From assembly GCA_017429985.1 (NCBI GenBank), contig JAFRNW010000031.1, positions 60,556 to 124,555 of the forward strand: 64,000 bases of DNA. The letters run 5' to 3'. Position 1 is the first letter of the stretch, and each line of letters opens with the position of its first letter. The position numbers were made by a program, and so were the translations under genes. Shown here in pieces: positions 8,245 to 16,928 of this stretch. Origin of the DNA: Clostridia bacterium (GTDB lineage: Bacteria; Bacillota; Clostridia; Christensenellales; CAG-138). The notes under the pieces are model-generated. The model saw only the letters and a list, made by a program, of their open reading frames with translations, was not told the DNA's origin and did no database searches.

Positions 8245-9789
8245 TTATTTTTCAATCAGGGATCTGCCTGTCATTTCATCCGGAACCGGAAGCCCCATCA
8301 GTTCGAGCAGCGTCGGGGCGAGATCGGAAAGGCGTCCTCCCTCTCTCAGACGGTACGACTTCTCTTTCTCCCCGACCAGAATGACGGGAACGGGATTCGT
8401 CGTATGCGCCGTAAACGGAACCTGGTTCACTTCGTCCCACATGTATTCGGAATTGCCGTGGTCCGCGGTAATGATGCAGCGCCCCCCGGTTTCAAGGATC
8501 GCGTCGACAAGGAGCCTGACACAACTGTCGACCACGTGCACCGCCGCCACCGCAGCGTCCATCACGCCGGTATGACCGACCATGTCGCAGTTCGCGAAGT
8601 TCAGGATCACCGCGTCGTATTCCCCGCTCTCGATGCGCTTGACAGCCTCGTCGGTGACCAGAAACGCGCTCATTTCAGGCTGGAGGTCATAGGTCGCGAC
8701 CTTCGGCGAAGGAATCAGGCACCTGTCCTCCTCCTCGTTCGGCGCTTCCACGCCGCCGTTGAAGAAGAACGTCACATGGGCGTATTTTTCCGTCTCCGCG
8801 ATACGGAGCTGCTTTTTGCCGCAGTTTGCGAGATATTCGCCGAGCGTATTCCTGTACTGTTCCGGCCGGTACGCGATCTGCACGAGGTCTCCGAACGTCT
8901 TGTCATACTGCGTCATGCAGACGTAGTACAGCGGGAAGAAGCCGTTTCTGCGGCTGAATCCGTCGAAATCCGGGAAGATATAGGACCGTGTGATCTCGCG
9001 GGCGCGGTCAGGACGGAAGTTGTAGAAGATCACGGAGTCATGCGCCGAAATCGTTGCGGTCGGCTTTCCGTCGCGCAGCACAACGGTCGGAACGACAAAT
9101 TCGTCCGTGACGCCCTCGTCATAGCTGTTCTGCATCGCTTCCGGCGCGGAATCCGCTGTCAGTCCCTCACCGTACGTCATGGCGGCGTATGCCTTTTCGA
9201 CGCGTTCGTAGCGGTTGTCGCGGTCCATCGCGTAATACCGTCCCATGACGGTCGCGATCTTTCCGACGCCGATCTTATTCATTTCCGCCTCGAGCTGTTC
9301 GATATATCCCTTCCCGCTGGACGGCGGAACGTCCCTGCCGTCCATAAAGCAGTGGACATACACTTTCTCAAGCCCGTTGTCCTTCGCGAGCTTCAAAAGC
9401 GCATAGAGATGCGTCAGATGGCTGTGCACGCCTCCGTCGGAGCAGAGTCCGAGCAGATGCAGGCTGGAATCGTGTTCCTTGCAGTTTCTGACCGCGCCGA
9501 GAAAAGCGGGATTCTCAAAGAAATCGCCGTCCGAAATGGATTTTGAGATCCTGGTGAATTCCTGGTAGATGATCCTTCCGGCGCCGATGTTCAGGTGGCC
9601 GACTTCGGAGTTGCCCATCTGCCCGTCCGGAAGCCCGACGTCCATGCCGCTGGCTCCGATCAGGGTATGCGGATACTCATTCCAGAGTTCCTGTATGTTT
9701 TCGATGCCGTCCGTCAGGATGGCGTTCCCCTTAGGATCCTCTCTGTAGCCGAATCCGTCGAGGATAAGCAGTGCAGTTACAGGTTTCAT
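8245..9789 (-). CDS. gpmI: 2,3-bisphosphoglycerate-independent phosphoglycerate mutase
   Basis: A 514-residue, full-length enzyme of the alkaline-phosphatase superfamily that converts 3-phosphoglycerate to 2-phosphoglycerate using two Mn ions. The N-terminal LLILDGFGYRED supplies a metal ligand; GQMGNSEVGHLNIGAGR holds the phosphorylated serine. The second metal cluster is in ILNFANCDMVGHTG and ITADHGNSEYMWD. Its ATG overlaps the tpiA stop by one base (TGATG), so expression is coupled to pgk-tpiA. Confidence 0.97.
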   Translation of the reverse strand: MKPVTALLILDGFGYREDPKGNAILTDGIENIQELWNEYPHTLIGASGMDVGLPDGQMGNSEVGHLNIGAGRIIYQEFTRISKSISDGDFFENPAFLGAVRNCKEHDSSLHLLGLCSDGGVHSHLTHLYALLKLAKDNGLEKVYVHCFMDGRDVPPSSGKGYIEQLEAEMNKIGVGKIATVMGRYYAMDRDNRYERVEKAYAAMTYGEGLTADSAPEAMQNSYDEGVTDEFVVPTVVLRDGKPTATISAHDSVIFYNFRPDRAREITRSYIFPDFDGFSRRNGFFPLYYVCMTQYDKTFGDLVQIAYRPEQYRNTLGEYLANCGKKQLRIAETEKYAHVTFFFNGGVEAPNEEEDRCLIPSPKVATYDLQPEMSAFLVTDEAVKRIESGEYDAVILNFANCDMVGHTGVMDAAVAAVHVVDSCVRLLVDAILETGGRCIITADHGNSEYMWDEVNQVPFTAHTTNPVPVILVGEKEKSYRLREGGRLSDLAPTLLELMGLPVPDEMTGRSLIEK

Positions 9790-10535
9790 CAGTAATTTAC
9801 CACTCCGGCAAAATCTGCCGCTTTCAGGCTGGCTCCGCCGATCAGTCCACCGTCGATCTCCGGCATGCTCATCAGATCGTGTGCATTGGAAGGTTTCATG
9901 CTTCCGCCGTACTGGATGCGGAGTTTGGACGCCGTATCCTCGTCAAACAGCTTGGCGACGGCGTTGCGGATGACAGCGATCGTATCGTTGGCGTCTTCTT
10001 TCGTGGCGGTTTTTCCGGTGCCGATCGCCCAGATGGGCTCGTATGCGATCACGCAGTTCAGGAGCTCTTCCGCGGAGAATCCGGCGAGATCCCCGTTGAT
10101 CTGCGCGGTGACGATCTCGTTGGTGATGTTTGCCTCGCGCTGCTCCAGCGTTTCGCCGACGCAGATGATCGGCTTAAGGCCGGCTTCAAGCGCCTTTTTC
10201 GCGCGCTTGTTGACCGTCTCGTCCGTCTCGCCGAAGTACTGACGTCTTTCGCTGTGTCCGATGATCACGTACTCGACGCCGTATTCCTTCAGCATGTCGG
10301 CTGCGACCTCGCCCGTGAAAGCGCCCTTGTCCGCCCAGTGGACGTTCTGCGCGCCGAGTTTGATGTTCGTGTCCTTGATCATCTCGCTGACGACCGGAAG
10401 ATCGATGTAGGGCGGGCAGATGACGACTTCGCACTGTGCGTCCTTTACCAGGGGGATCAGGTCCTTCACAAGCTCTTTGGCCTGGGACGGGGTCATGTTC
10501 ATTTTCCAGTTACCTGCAATAATAGGTTTTCTCAT
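9789..10535 (-). CDS. tpiA: Triosephosphate isomerase
   Basis: A 248-residue TIM barrel, the standard length. It interconverts dihydroxyacetone phosphate and glyceraldehyde 3-phosphate. KPIIAGNWKMNMT holds the active-site Asn and Lys; YVIIGHSERRQYFGE holds the catalytic His; AYEPIWAIGTGKTA holds the catalytic Glu and the mobile loop; and the phosphate loop is QYGGSMKPSN and GGLIGGASL. It lies 36 bases after pgk and overlaps gpmI by one base, in the classic glycolytic order. Confidence 0.98.
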   Translation of the reverse strand: MRKPIIAGNWKMNMTPSQAKELVKDLIPLVKDAQCEVVICPPYIDLPVVSEMIKDTNIKLGAQNVHWADKGAFTGEVAADMLKEYGVEYVIIGHSERRQYFGETDETVNKRAKKALEAGLKPIICVGETLEQREANITNEIVTAQINGDLAGFSAEELLNCVIAYEPIWAIGTGKTATKEDANDTIAVIRNAVAKLFDEDTASKLRIQYGGSMKPSNAHDLMSMPEIDGGLIGGASLKAADFAGVVNY

Positions 10536-10571
10536 ATCTTCACACTTTCTTTCTATGTATTTTAATGAATA

Positions 10572-11759
10572 TCACTTATCGTTGAGCGCCGCGACACCGG
10601 GCAGGATCTTGCCTTCGAGGAATTCGAGGGAAGCGCCGCCGCCGGTTGAGATATGCGTGATCTTGTTCGCAAAACCGAGCTTCTTGACCGCGGACGCGGA
10701 ATCCCCGCCTCCGACGATCGTGACGCCGCCGCATTCCGCACAGGCTTCGGCGATCTTCTGCGTTCCCTCGGCGAACGGCTTGAACTCGAAAACGCCCATG
10801 GGGCCGTTCCATACGACCGTCTTGGCCTTCTTGATCGCCTCAGCGTATTTCGCCGCGGTCTTGGGGCCGATGTCCATGCCCATCCAGCCGTCCGGGATAT
10901 CCACGCCGTCGGTCACCTTCTTGTCGGCCTCCGCGTCAAAACGGTCGGCGATCACATGGTCTTCCGGCAGAAGCATCGTGACGTTCTTCTCCTCCGCCTC
11001 CTTGAGCAGATCCTTCGCAAAGCCGATATTGTCGCTGTCAAGAAGCGAGCTGCCGATCGAATGGCCCTGCGCCTTCAGGAAGGTATATGCCATGCCGCCG
11101 CCGATGATGAGGCAGTCGCACTTGTTCAGAAGGTTCTTGATGACGGCGATCTTATCGGAGACTTTCGCGCCGCCCAGAATGGCGATAAACGGTCTTTCGG
11201 GATCTTCCAGCGCCTTGCCCATGATATCCAGCTCCTTGCCGATCAAAAAGCCTGCGACCGCGGGAATAAAGGAAGCGATGCCCGCCGTGGAGGCGTGCGC
11301 GCGGTGCACGGTTCCGAATGCGTCGGACACATAGACATCGGCAAGAGAAGCGAGTTCCTTCGCGAATGCGGGGTCGTTCTTCTCCTCTTCCGCATGGAAC
11401 CGGACGTTTTCGAGCAGCGCGATCTCGCCGTCATGGAGCGCGTCGATCGCTTTGTGCGCGGACGGACCGATCGTATCCTCCGCAAAGTTGATCACCTTAT
11501 CCGGGAGCAGTTCCTTCAGACGCTTCGCGACCGGCGCGAGCGAGAAGTCCTTGTTCACTTTTCCCTTCGGACGGCCGAGGTGCGAACAGAGGATCACCTT
11601 TGCATTGTGGTCGAGCAGGTACTGGATGGTCGGGAGAGCGGCGACGATCCGCTTGTCATCCGAAACGTTGCCCTCTGCGTCGATCGGGACGTTGAAATCA
11701 ACCCGGACGAACACTTTCTTTCCTGCGACATCGATATCACGAACTGTTTTTTTAGCCAT
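10572..11759 (-). CDS. pgk: Phosphoglycerate kinase
   Basis: A 395-residue two-domain kinase, of normal length. It transfers phosphate from 1,3-bisphosphoglycerate to ADP. The N-domain signature [12 protein letters not shown] is followed by the substrate-binding [10 protein letters not shown]; the C-domain has [12 protein letters not shown] and the nucleotide-binding [13 protein letters not shown] and [13 protein letters not shown]. It starts 34 bases after the MBL-hydrolase gene, in the same long minus-strand run that begins with ruvC, and leads pgk-tpiA-gpmI. No gap gene is present next to it. Confidence 0.98.
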   Translation of the reverse strand: MAKKTVRDIDVAGKKVFVRVDFNVPIDAEGNVSDDKRIVAALPTIQYLLDHNAKVILCSHLGRPKGKVNKDFSLAPVAKRLKELLPDKVINFAEDTIGPSAHKAIDALHDGEIALLENVRFHAEEEKNDPAFAKELASLADVYVSDAFGTVHRAHASTAGIASFIPAVAGFLIGKELDIMGKALEDPERPFIAILGGAKVSDKIAVIKNLLNKCDCLIIGGGMAYTFLKAQGHSIGSSLLDSDNIGFAKDLLKEAEEKNVTMLLPEDHVIADRFDAEADKKVTDGVDIPDGWMGMDIGPKTAAKYAEAIKKAKTVVWNGPMGVFEFKPFAEGTQKIAEACAECGGVTIVGGGDSASAVKKLGFANKITHISTGGGASLEFLEGKILPGVAALNDK

Positions 11760-11793
11760 GGCTGTAAATCCTTTCTATGTAATCATTGATGGT

Positions 11794-12510
11794 TCAGAAT
11801 TCATAAACCGACATATCTTCCGCGTAGACGCATCCGTCCGGCGCGGGAGGCATCCCCGCATCCTTACGGCATCCGCCGAAGTGATGGCTCAGGATCACTT
11901 TCGGAACGCCCGCTTTCTCGCGAAGCAGCGCAATCTGTCCGGGGGACATGTGGATCCCCCTCTTCGCCTCCGCCTGTGCGTCGGAAAAGCAACTGTCCGC
12001 AAGGATCAGGTCCGCTCCGCGCATCAGCCCGTCCAGTCCGTCGAAGACGGCCGTGTCCCCCGTATAGAAGAAGGAGCGGTCGGCGCTGTCGATCCGGACG
12101 CAGTACGCCTCCACCGGATGAACGGCGCGGGAAAAGCGGAGTCGGAGATCTCCGATCATGGCTTCCGTACCGTCCGAAACCGTTTCGTGGCGGAACACGT
12201 CCGTTCCGGAAAGGAAAGGCTCCAGAACCGATCCGGGAATCCCGGGAGAAAGCAGCCGGATCGAAGGCCGTACGGCAGACGCTTCCGCAGCGTACCTGAG
12301 CACGCCGATATCGCTGCAATGGTCGAAATGGAGATGCGTCAGGATGACGGCGTCCAGCGTTGAGACGTCCGCAATCTGCAGCAGTCTCGACACGACGCCG
12401 CTGCCGCAGTCCAGAAGGATCCTCGTCTGATCCGATTCCAGAAGGTATCCGGAGCAGGCGCTCCCTGGTCTCGGAAACGGTCCCGACGTGCCCAGTACGG
12501 TCAGCTTCAT
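11794..12510 (-). CDS. MBL-fold metallo-hydrolase
   Basis: A 238-residue metallo-beta-lactamase-fold protein. The metal motif reads THLHFDHCSD, followed by ILADSCF and a late SHHFGGCR, so the ligands of a two-metal centre are present. It opens with MKLTVLGTSGPFPRPG, typical of the RNase Z/YhfI-like branch of hydrolases. The open frame extends upstream into proS, but this ATG one base after the proS stop is clearly the start. Substrate unknown; a phosphodiester or cyclic-nucleotide-like compound is possible. The position between proS and pgk gives no strong hint. Confidence 0.85.
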   Translation of the reverse strand: MKLTVLGTSGPFPRPGSACSGYLLESDQTRILLDCGSGVVSRLLQIADVSTLDAVILTHLHFDHCSDIGVLRYAAEASAVRPSIRLLSPGIPGSVLEPFLSGTDVFRHETVSDGTEAMIGDLRLRFSRAVHPVEAYCVRIDSADRSFFYTGDTAVFDGLDGLMRGADLILADSCFSDAQAEAKRGIHMSPGQIALLREKAGVPKVILSHHFGGCRKDAGMPPAPDGCVYAEDMSVYEF

Positions 12511-12511
12511 A

Positions 12512-13957
12512 TCAGTAAGCTTTCGCGAAGTAGAAATGGTGCTTGGCCGGTCTTCCGCAGCAGACGCATCTGGATCCCGGATCGGCGTCCGGACCGTCGA
12601 ACGGCATGCATCTCGTCGTAGCGCCGGTCTTTGCCTTGATCGTATCCTCGCATTCCCTGTCGCCGCACCAGTTGGCGCGGACGAATCCGGTCTGCACGCC
12701 CGCTTCCAGCTCTTCAAACGTGGAGGCGTTCACGGTCTTCTCCTCGCGGAACCGGAGCGCTTTTTTGAACATGCCCTCGTGCACGTCATCCAGCAGCTGT
12801 ATAAGCGTATCCGCGAGCCCATCCATCGGCAGCGTCATCTTTTCGAGACTGTCGCGGCGGACTGCGACGACCTGGCCGTTCTCGATGTCTCTCGGCCCGA
12901 TCTCCACGCGGACCGGCACGCCTTTCATCTCCCACTCGTTGAATTTCCAGCCGGGAGACTGGTCCCTGTCGTCCAGTTTGACACGGAGACCTGCGGCCTT
13001 CAGCGTGTTCATGATCTCATTCGCTTTATCCAGCACGCCTTCCTTGTGCATCGCGATCGGAAGAACCACGACCTGGATCGGCGCGACGCGGGGCGGCATC
13101 ACGAGACCGCGGTCGTCTCCGTGCACCATGATCATGCCGCCGATCATCCGGGTGGAAACGCCCCAGGAAGTCGTATAGCAGTGAGCGAGTTTTCCTTCCT
13201 TGCTCAGGTACTGGATATCGTACGCCTTTGCGAAATGGTCGGAAAGGTTGTGGCTCGTGCCCATCTGAAGGGCCTTGCCGTCCTGCATCATGGCTTCCAG
13301 TGTATAGGTCGCATGCGCGCCGGCGAATTTTTCCTTTTCGCTCTTCTGTCCGCAGATGACCGGGATCGCGAGTACGTTTTCCATAAAATCGCGGTACGTC
13401 ATGAGCTGCTGCATGGTCTCCGCCTGCGCTTCTTCCAGGGTCTCGTGCGCCGTATGTCCCTCCTGCCAGAGGAATTCGCTCGTGCGCAGGAAAGGCCGCG
13501 TGTTCTTTTCCCAGCGCACGACGTTGCACCACTGGTTCAGAAGCAGCGGAAGATCACGGTAGGACTGGACCCATCTGCTGAACATGGAGCAGATAACGGT
13601 TTCGCTCGTGGGACGGATCGCAAGGCGTTCCGTCAGCAATTCCTCGCCGCCATATGTGACCCATGCGCATTCCGGGGCGAACCCCTCGACGTGTTCCGCT
13701 TCCTTCTTCAGAAGGCTTTCCGGAATGAACAGCGGGAAATATGCGTTCTGATGTCCTGTTTCCTTGAACATCGCGTCCAGCTTCTGCTGGATCAGCTCCC
13801 ATACGCGGTATCCGTAAGGCCGGATGACCATACAGCCGCGTACGTCGGAATAATCGACCATTTCGGTTTTGATGATGACATCCGTATACCACTGAGGGAA
13901 ATCCTCCTGGCGGGATGCGATCTGCGTGACAAATCCTTCTTGTTTGTTCTTAGCCAT
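12512..13957 (-). CDS. proS: Prolyl-tRNA synthetase, archaeal/eukaryote-like type
   Basis: A 481-residue class II synthetase that charges tRNA-Pro. It belongs to the shorter form without the INS editing domain of the classical bacterial enzyme. Motif 2 is in RWEKNTRPFLRTSEFLWQEGHTAH, motif 3 in GVSTRMIGGMIMVHGDD, and the anticodon domain follows from about residue 285. The C-terminal zinc-like domain has CGDRECED and RCVCCGRPA, and the chain ends in Tyr, as in this type. It overlaps the preceding coiled-coil gene by 8 bases and is one base from the MBL gene. Confidence 0.95.
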   Translation of the reverse strand: MAKNKQEGFVTQIASRQEDFPQWYTDVIIKTEMVDYSDVRGCMVIRPYGYRVWELIQQKLDAMFKETGHQNAYFPLFIPESLLKKEAEHVEGFAPECAWVTYGGEELLTERLAIRPTSETVICSMFSRWVQSYRDLPLLLNQWCNVVRWEKNTRPFLRTSEFLWQEGHTAHETLEEAQAETMQQLMTYRDFMENVLAIPVICGQKSEKEKFAGAHATYTLEAMMQDGKALQMGTSHNLSDHFAKAYDIQYLSKEGKLAHCYTTSWGVSTRMIGGMIMVHGDDRGLVMPPRVAPIQVVVLPIAMHKEGVLDKANEIMNTLKAAGLRVKLDDRDQSPGWKFNEWEMKGVPVRVEIGPRDIENGQVVAVRRDSLEKMTLPMDGLADTLIQLLDDVHEGMFKKALRFREEKTVNASTFEELEAGVQTGFVRANWCGDRECEDTIKAKTGATTRCMPFDGPDADPGSRCVCCGRPAKHHFYFAKAY

Positions 13958-14669
13958 TGTTGTTTGTTTCTCCAGAATTCAGTATCTCATCTATTAATGT
14001 TTCAAGATCCGTTTCCTTTTCCGTTTCCGCGGAGTCGGGCACGATATCCGATACCTTCGGCGTCCCCTCATCCTCTTCTCCGTCCGGAACGGATGTCCTG
14101 TTTTCGCTTTCCGTAAAGAACTCTTCCGGGATATCGCGGTTCTGCAGCCGGTAGATGTTGCGCATCAGCGCGCCGGGATCTTCAGCGGAATCCTCAAAAT
14201 CGGAATGCTGCTGCTTCTCCAGCGGAACGACGCGTCCGGTCTCCTCGCTGAAGTCCCTGGCGTCGAACTGGTGCATCTGCTTTTTCGCGAACTGCGCAAA
14301 GACCTTCGCGTTGGCAGAGGCGTCGCTCGCGGCGCGTTCCAGCGCATGGCTGTACTGCCGGATCACGTCCCTGTATCCGGAAACGGTCGTTTCGGCCTGT
14401 GACAGCATTTTCGCGGATTCCATTTTGGCGTCCATCACGATTTTGGAAGCCTGATCCTTCGCTTCCTCCACAAGGGACGAGGCGTTGCTTTTCGCGTCGG
14501 ACAGGATGGATTCGGTCCGTTCCGCAAGATCGAGCGCTGCGTTGATCACTTTCTGCTCTCTTTCCTGGAACTGACGGATCAGGGTATCCTGCATATCGAT
14601 GCTGTTCCTGAGGCGCTGGACCGTATTTTCAAGATCTTCGATTTTCGCCAAGAGTTCCTTCTTCTTCAT
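13950..14669 (-). CDS. DivIVA-like coiled-coil protein, function unknown
   Basis: A 239-residue soluble protein. Residues 1-45 (KKKELLAKIEDLENTVQRL and on) and about 50-130 are long heptad-rich helices with many Ala, Glu and Lys, as in DivIVA/GpsB-type or ATPase-stalk-like coiled coils. The last 100 residues are acidic and low in order. There is no signal peptide or membrane segment. It starts 2 bases after ruvB and overlaps proS by 8 bases, so it is cotranslated with both. I do not recognise a specific family; DivIVA-like is a structural description only. Confidence 0.6.
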   Translation of the reverse strand: MKKKELLAKIEDLENTVQRLRNSIDMQDTLIRQFQEREQKVINAALDLAERTESILSDAKSNASSLVEEAKDQASKIVMDAKMESAKMLSQAETTVSGYRDVIRQYSHALERAASDASANAKVFAQFAKKQMHQFDARDFSEETGRVVPLEKQQHSDFEDSAEDPGALMRNIYRLQNRDIPEEFFTESENRTSVPDGEEDEGTPKVSDIVPDSAETEKETDLETLIDEILNSGETNNNG

Positions 14670-14671
14670 GG

Positions 14672-15691
14672 TCAGACCTCCAGTTTTATCTGCTCCTGAG
14701 GCGGGTTGTATCCCATATGCTTGTAGCCTCCCGGGAGCACGATCCTTCCCCGCGGCGTCCTGGTGATGAACCCGAGCCGGAGCAGGTAAGGCTCATAGAC
14801 ATCCTCGATCGTTGCCGCGTCCTCTCCGGTGGTCGCGGCAAGCGTGTCGAGACCGACGGGTCTGCCCCCGAACCGCGTGATCATGGTCTCCAGCATCTTT
14901 CTGTCGATGGAGTCGAGACCGAGTTCGTCGATCGAGAGCATCCGCAGCGCGTCCATGGCGACTTGCCTGTTGATGATGCCGTCGGCCCTGACTTCGGAAT
15001 AGTCCCGCACGCGCCGCAGCAGGCGGTTTGCGATACGGGGCGTCCCGCGTGATCTTGCGGAGATTTCGTTCGCGCCGTCTTCGCTGATCCGGATGTTCAG
15101 GATTCCGGCACTTCTTTTAATAATATCATTCAGAGCCGCTTCTGTATACAGGTCGAGCTGTTCTTTTATACCGAACCGGTCGCGCAGCGGCGATGTGAGA
15201 AGGCCCATCCTCGTGGTCGCGCCGACCAGCGTGAACCGCGGCAGATCAAGGCGGATGCTTCTCGCGGAAGGCCCTTTCCCGATGACGATGTCCAGCGCGA
15301 AATCCTCCATGGCGGGATACAGGATCTCCTCCACGTTCGCGTTCAGACGGTGGATCTCATCAATGAACAGCACGTCGCCCGGAGACAGGTTCGTAAGAAT
15401 GGCCGCAAGGTCGCCCGCGTGTGTCAGGGCAGGACCGCTGGTGATGCGGAAGGATACGCCCATTTCGTTCGCGATGATCTCTGCAAGCGTCGTCTTTCCG
15501 AGGCCGGGAGGACCGTACAGCAGGGTATGGTCAAGCGGCTCTCCCCTCTTTTTCGCGGCTTCGATATAGATCTGAACGTGTTCCTTCACATCGTCCTGCC
15601 CGATATACTCGCGCAGGAAATGCGGTCTGAGGCTCAGTTCCGCTTTTTTGTCTTCCTCCTTCATGGAAGAGGATATCAGTCTTTGTTCCAT
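14672..15691 (-). CDS. ruvB: Holliday junction helicase motor RuvB
   Basis: A 339-residue AAA+ ATPase that drives branch migration of Holliday junctions with RuvA. Walker A is [14 protein letters not shown] (about residue 60), Walker B is [11 protein letters not shown], sensor 1 is LVGATTRMG, and the arginine finger region is [14 protein letters not shown]. The C-terminal winged helix ends with [16 protein letters not shown]. Order ruvC-ruvA-ruvB, with 19 bases to ruvA, makes one transcription unit. Confidence 0.98.
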   Translation of the reverse strand: MEQRLISSSMKEEDKKAELSLRPHFLREYIGQDDVKEHVQIYIEAAKKRGEPLDHTLLYGPPGLGKTTLAEIIANEMGVSFRITSGPALTHAGDLAAILTNLSPGDVLFIDEIHRLNANVEEILYPAMEDFALDIVIGKGPSARSIRLDLPRFTLVGATTRMGLLTSPLRDRFGIKEQLDLYTEAALNDIIKRSAGILNIRISEDGANEISARSRGTPRIANRLLRRVRDYSEVRADGIINRQVAMDALRMLSIDELGLDSIDRKMLETMITRFGGRPVGLDTLAATTGEDAATIEDVYEPYLLRLGFITRTPRGRIVLPGGYKHMGYNPPQEQIKLEV

Positions 15692-15710
15692 GATCAGCTC
15701 CGGAAATCAG

Positions 15711-16295
15711 TTATTGTTTGGAAAGAAACCGCAGCGCCTTCCGGATCAGGTCCTCGGCGGACTGGGCATCCTTCACGGAAGTGACGGCTCTCGATGCGGA
15801 AAGACCGTCATAGCCAAGGGCAATCAGCGCGGCGATCGCATCGCTGTAGTAATCGGCTCCGGCGGAACCGGAAGGACCGACCGGGAGCGTTTCCCCTTCC
15901 GAGATTTTTCCCTTGAGCTCCAGAATGACGCGCTGCGCCGTCTTCCTTCCCATACCGGATACGCCGTCGAACGCGGCGGGGTTGTCCGTAATGACCGCAT
16001 TCGTGATATCCTGCGGCTTCATCCGCGACAGAACGGAGAGCGCGAGTTTCGGTCCCACTCTCGTCACGCCGAGAAGCTGGCGGAACATGTCCTTTTCCGA
16101 AAGATCCGCAAAGCCGTACATGCTCATGATCCCTTCCGCAAGATAAAGATAGGTATACAGGAGGCGGGTCTCGCCCTGCACAAGGCTGTCAAGGGTATTC
16201 TGACTGCAGAACACCTCATATCCGACGCCGTTTACGTCCAGATAGACCTTGTCGATCAGTTTTTGGGCTACGGTTCCGTTCAGGTAAGCGTACAT
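15711..16295 (-). CDS. ruvA: Holliday junction DNA-binding subunit RuvA
   Basis: A 194-residue protein of normal length that binds four-way junctions as a tetramer. It has an N-terminal OB fold (MYAYLNGTVAQKLIDKVYLDVNGVGYEVF), two helix-hairpin-helix motifs (LLGVTRVGPKLALSVLS and FDGVSGMGRKTAQRVILELKGK), and a C-terminal three-helix domain that contacts RuvB (AIAALIALGYDGLSASRAV). It lies 12 bases after ruvC. Confidence 0.97.
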   Translation of the reverse strand: MYAYLNGTVAQKLIDKVYLDVNGVGYEVFCSQNTLDSLVQGETRLLYTYLYLAEGIMSMYGFADLSEKDMFRQLLGVTRVGPKLALSVLSRMKPQDITNAVITDNPAAFDGVSGMGRKTAQRVILELKGKISEGETLPVGPSGSAGADYYSDAIAALIALGYDGLSASRAVTSVKDAQSAEDLIRKALRFLSKQ

Positions 16296-16307
16296 AGAAA
16301 CGATTCC

Positions 16308-16805
16308 TCATTTGATTCTGAATTCTTCTCTGGCGGGTTCCATCGTGCTGAGAAACGTAATGGCGCAGGCCAGCGCGTCCGCGGCGTCGTCCGGCTTCGG
16401 CACTTCGCGCATTCCGAGGTACATCATGACCATGTGCTGGATCGCCTTTTTGTCGGCGACCCCGTTTCCCGTGATGACCTGTTTGATCTCCTTCGGGGTG
16501 TATTCGTACAGCGGGAGCCCCTTTTTCTGCGCTTCAAGAAGCGCGACGCCGCGCGCCGCGCCGACGGCGATGGCGGTCGTGATGTTGTGATAGAAAAAAA
16601 GCTCCTCAAATACGACGGCGTCCGGGCTGAAGTGATCAAGGATGTAAACCATCCCCTGGCTGATCCTTTCAAGCCGTTCCGGAAACGTCATATCCGGGAA
16701 GGTTTCGATAACACCATAATCAGCAGCAGATAACCTGCTGCCGTCCGTGTCGACTATTCCATATCCGAGCAGTGCATACCCGGGATCGATTCCCAAAACG
16801 CGCAA
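16308..16805 (-). CDS. ruvC: Holliday junction resolvase RuvC
   Basis: A 165-residue RNase-H-fold nuclease that cuts Holliday junctions. The first catalytic Asp is in RVLGIDPGYALLGYG; the second acid is in VVFEELFF; the last pair is in KPDDAADALACAI. The start codon is TTG at 16805, with AGGAAG 6 bases upstream. The promoter at 16834-16863 and a palindrome over its -10 suggest control of the whole ruvCAB run. Confidence 0.96.
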   Translation of the reverse strand: MRVLGIDPGYALLGYGIVDTDGSRLSAADYGVIETFPDMTFPERLERISQGMVYILDHFSPDAVVFEELFFYHNITTAIAVGAARGVALLEAQKKGLPLYEYTPKEIKQVITGNGVADKKAIQHMVMMYLGMREVPKPDDAADALACAITFLSTMEPAREEFRIK

Positions 16806-16827
16806 AGCACACTTCCTGTGTCAGTTT

Positions 16828-16849
16828 GGATTCATTATATCATGAATCC
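16828..16849. promoter_or_regulatory. 22-bp perfect inverted repeat over the ruvC -10
   Basis: GGATTCAT and ATGAATCC are perfect 8-bp arms with a 6-base spacer, centred on the -10 of the ruvC promoter. A dimeric repressor bound here would block RNA polymerase. It does not match the GAAC-n4-GTTC LexA box of Bacillus. The ligand is unknown. Confidence 0.5.
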
Positions 16850-16863
16850 GGCTGCTGTGTAAA
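16834..16863 (-). promoter_or_regulatory. Promoter of the ruvCAB run
   Basis: On the minus strand TTTACA, an 18-base spacer and TATAAT are found, and the -10 is extended by TGA. The leader to the TTG start is about 20-25 bases. Confidence 0.7.
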
Positions 16864-16928
16864 ACAGATGCGCGGAAGGGAAACGTTGTCAGCTGCCGCG
16901 TATCGGCTGAATCCTTACGCGGAACGCG

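Noticed and set aside
12488..14116. Open frame of 542 codons on the plus strand
   Set aside because: Antisense shadow of proS and the coiled-coil gene.
16828..16849. LexA box before ruvC
   Set aside because: The palindrome does not match the GAAC-n4-GTTC core; it is reported as an unassigned operator.
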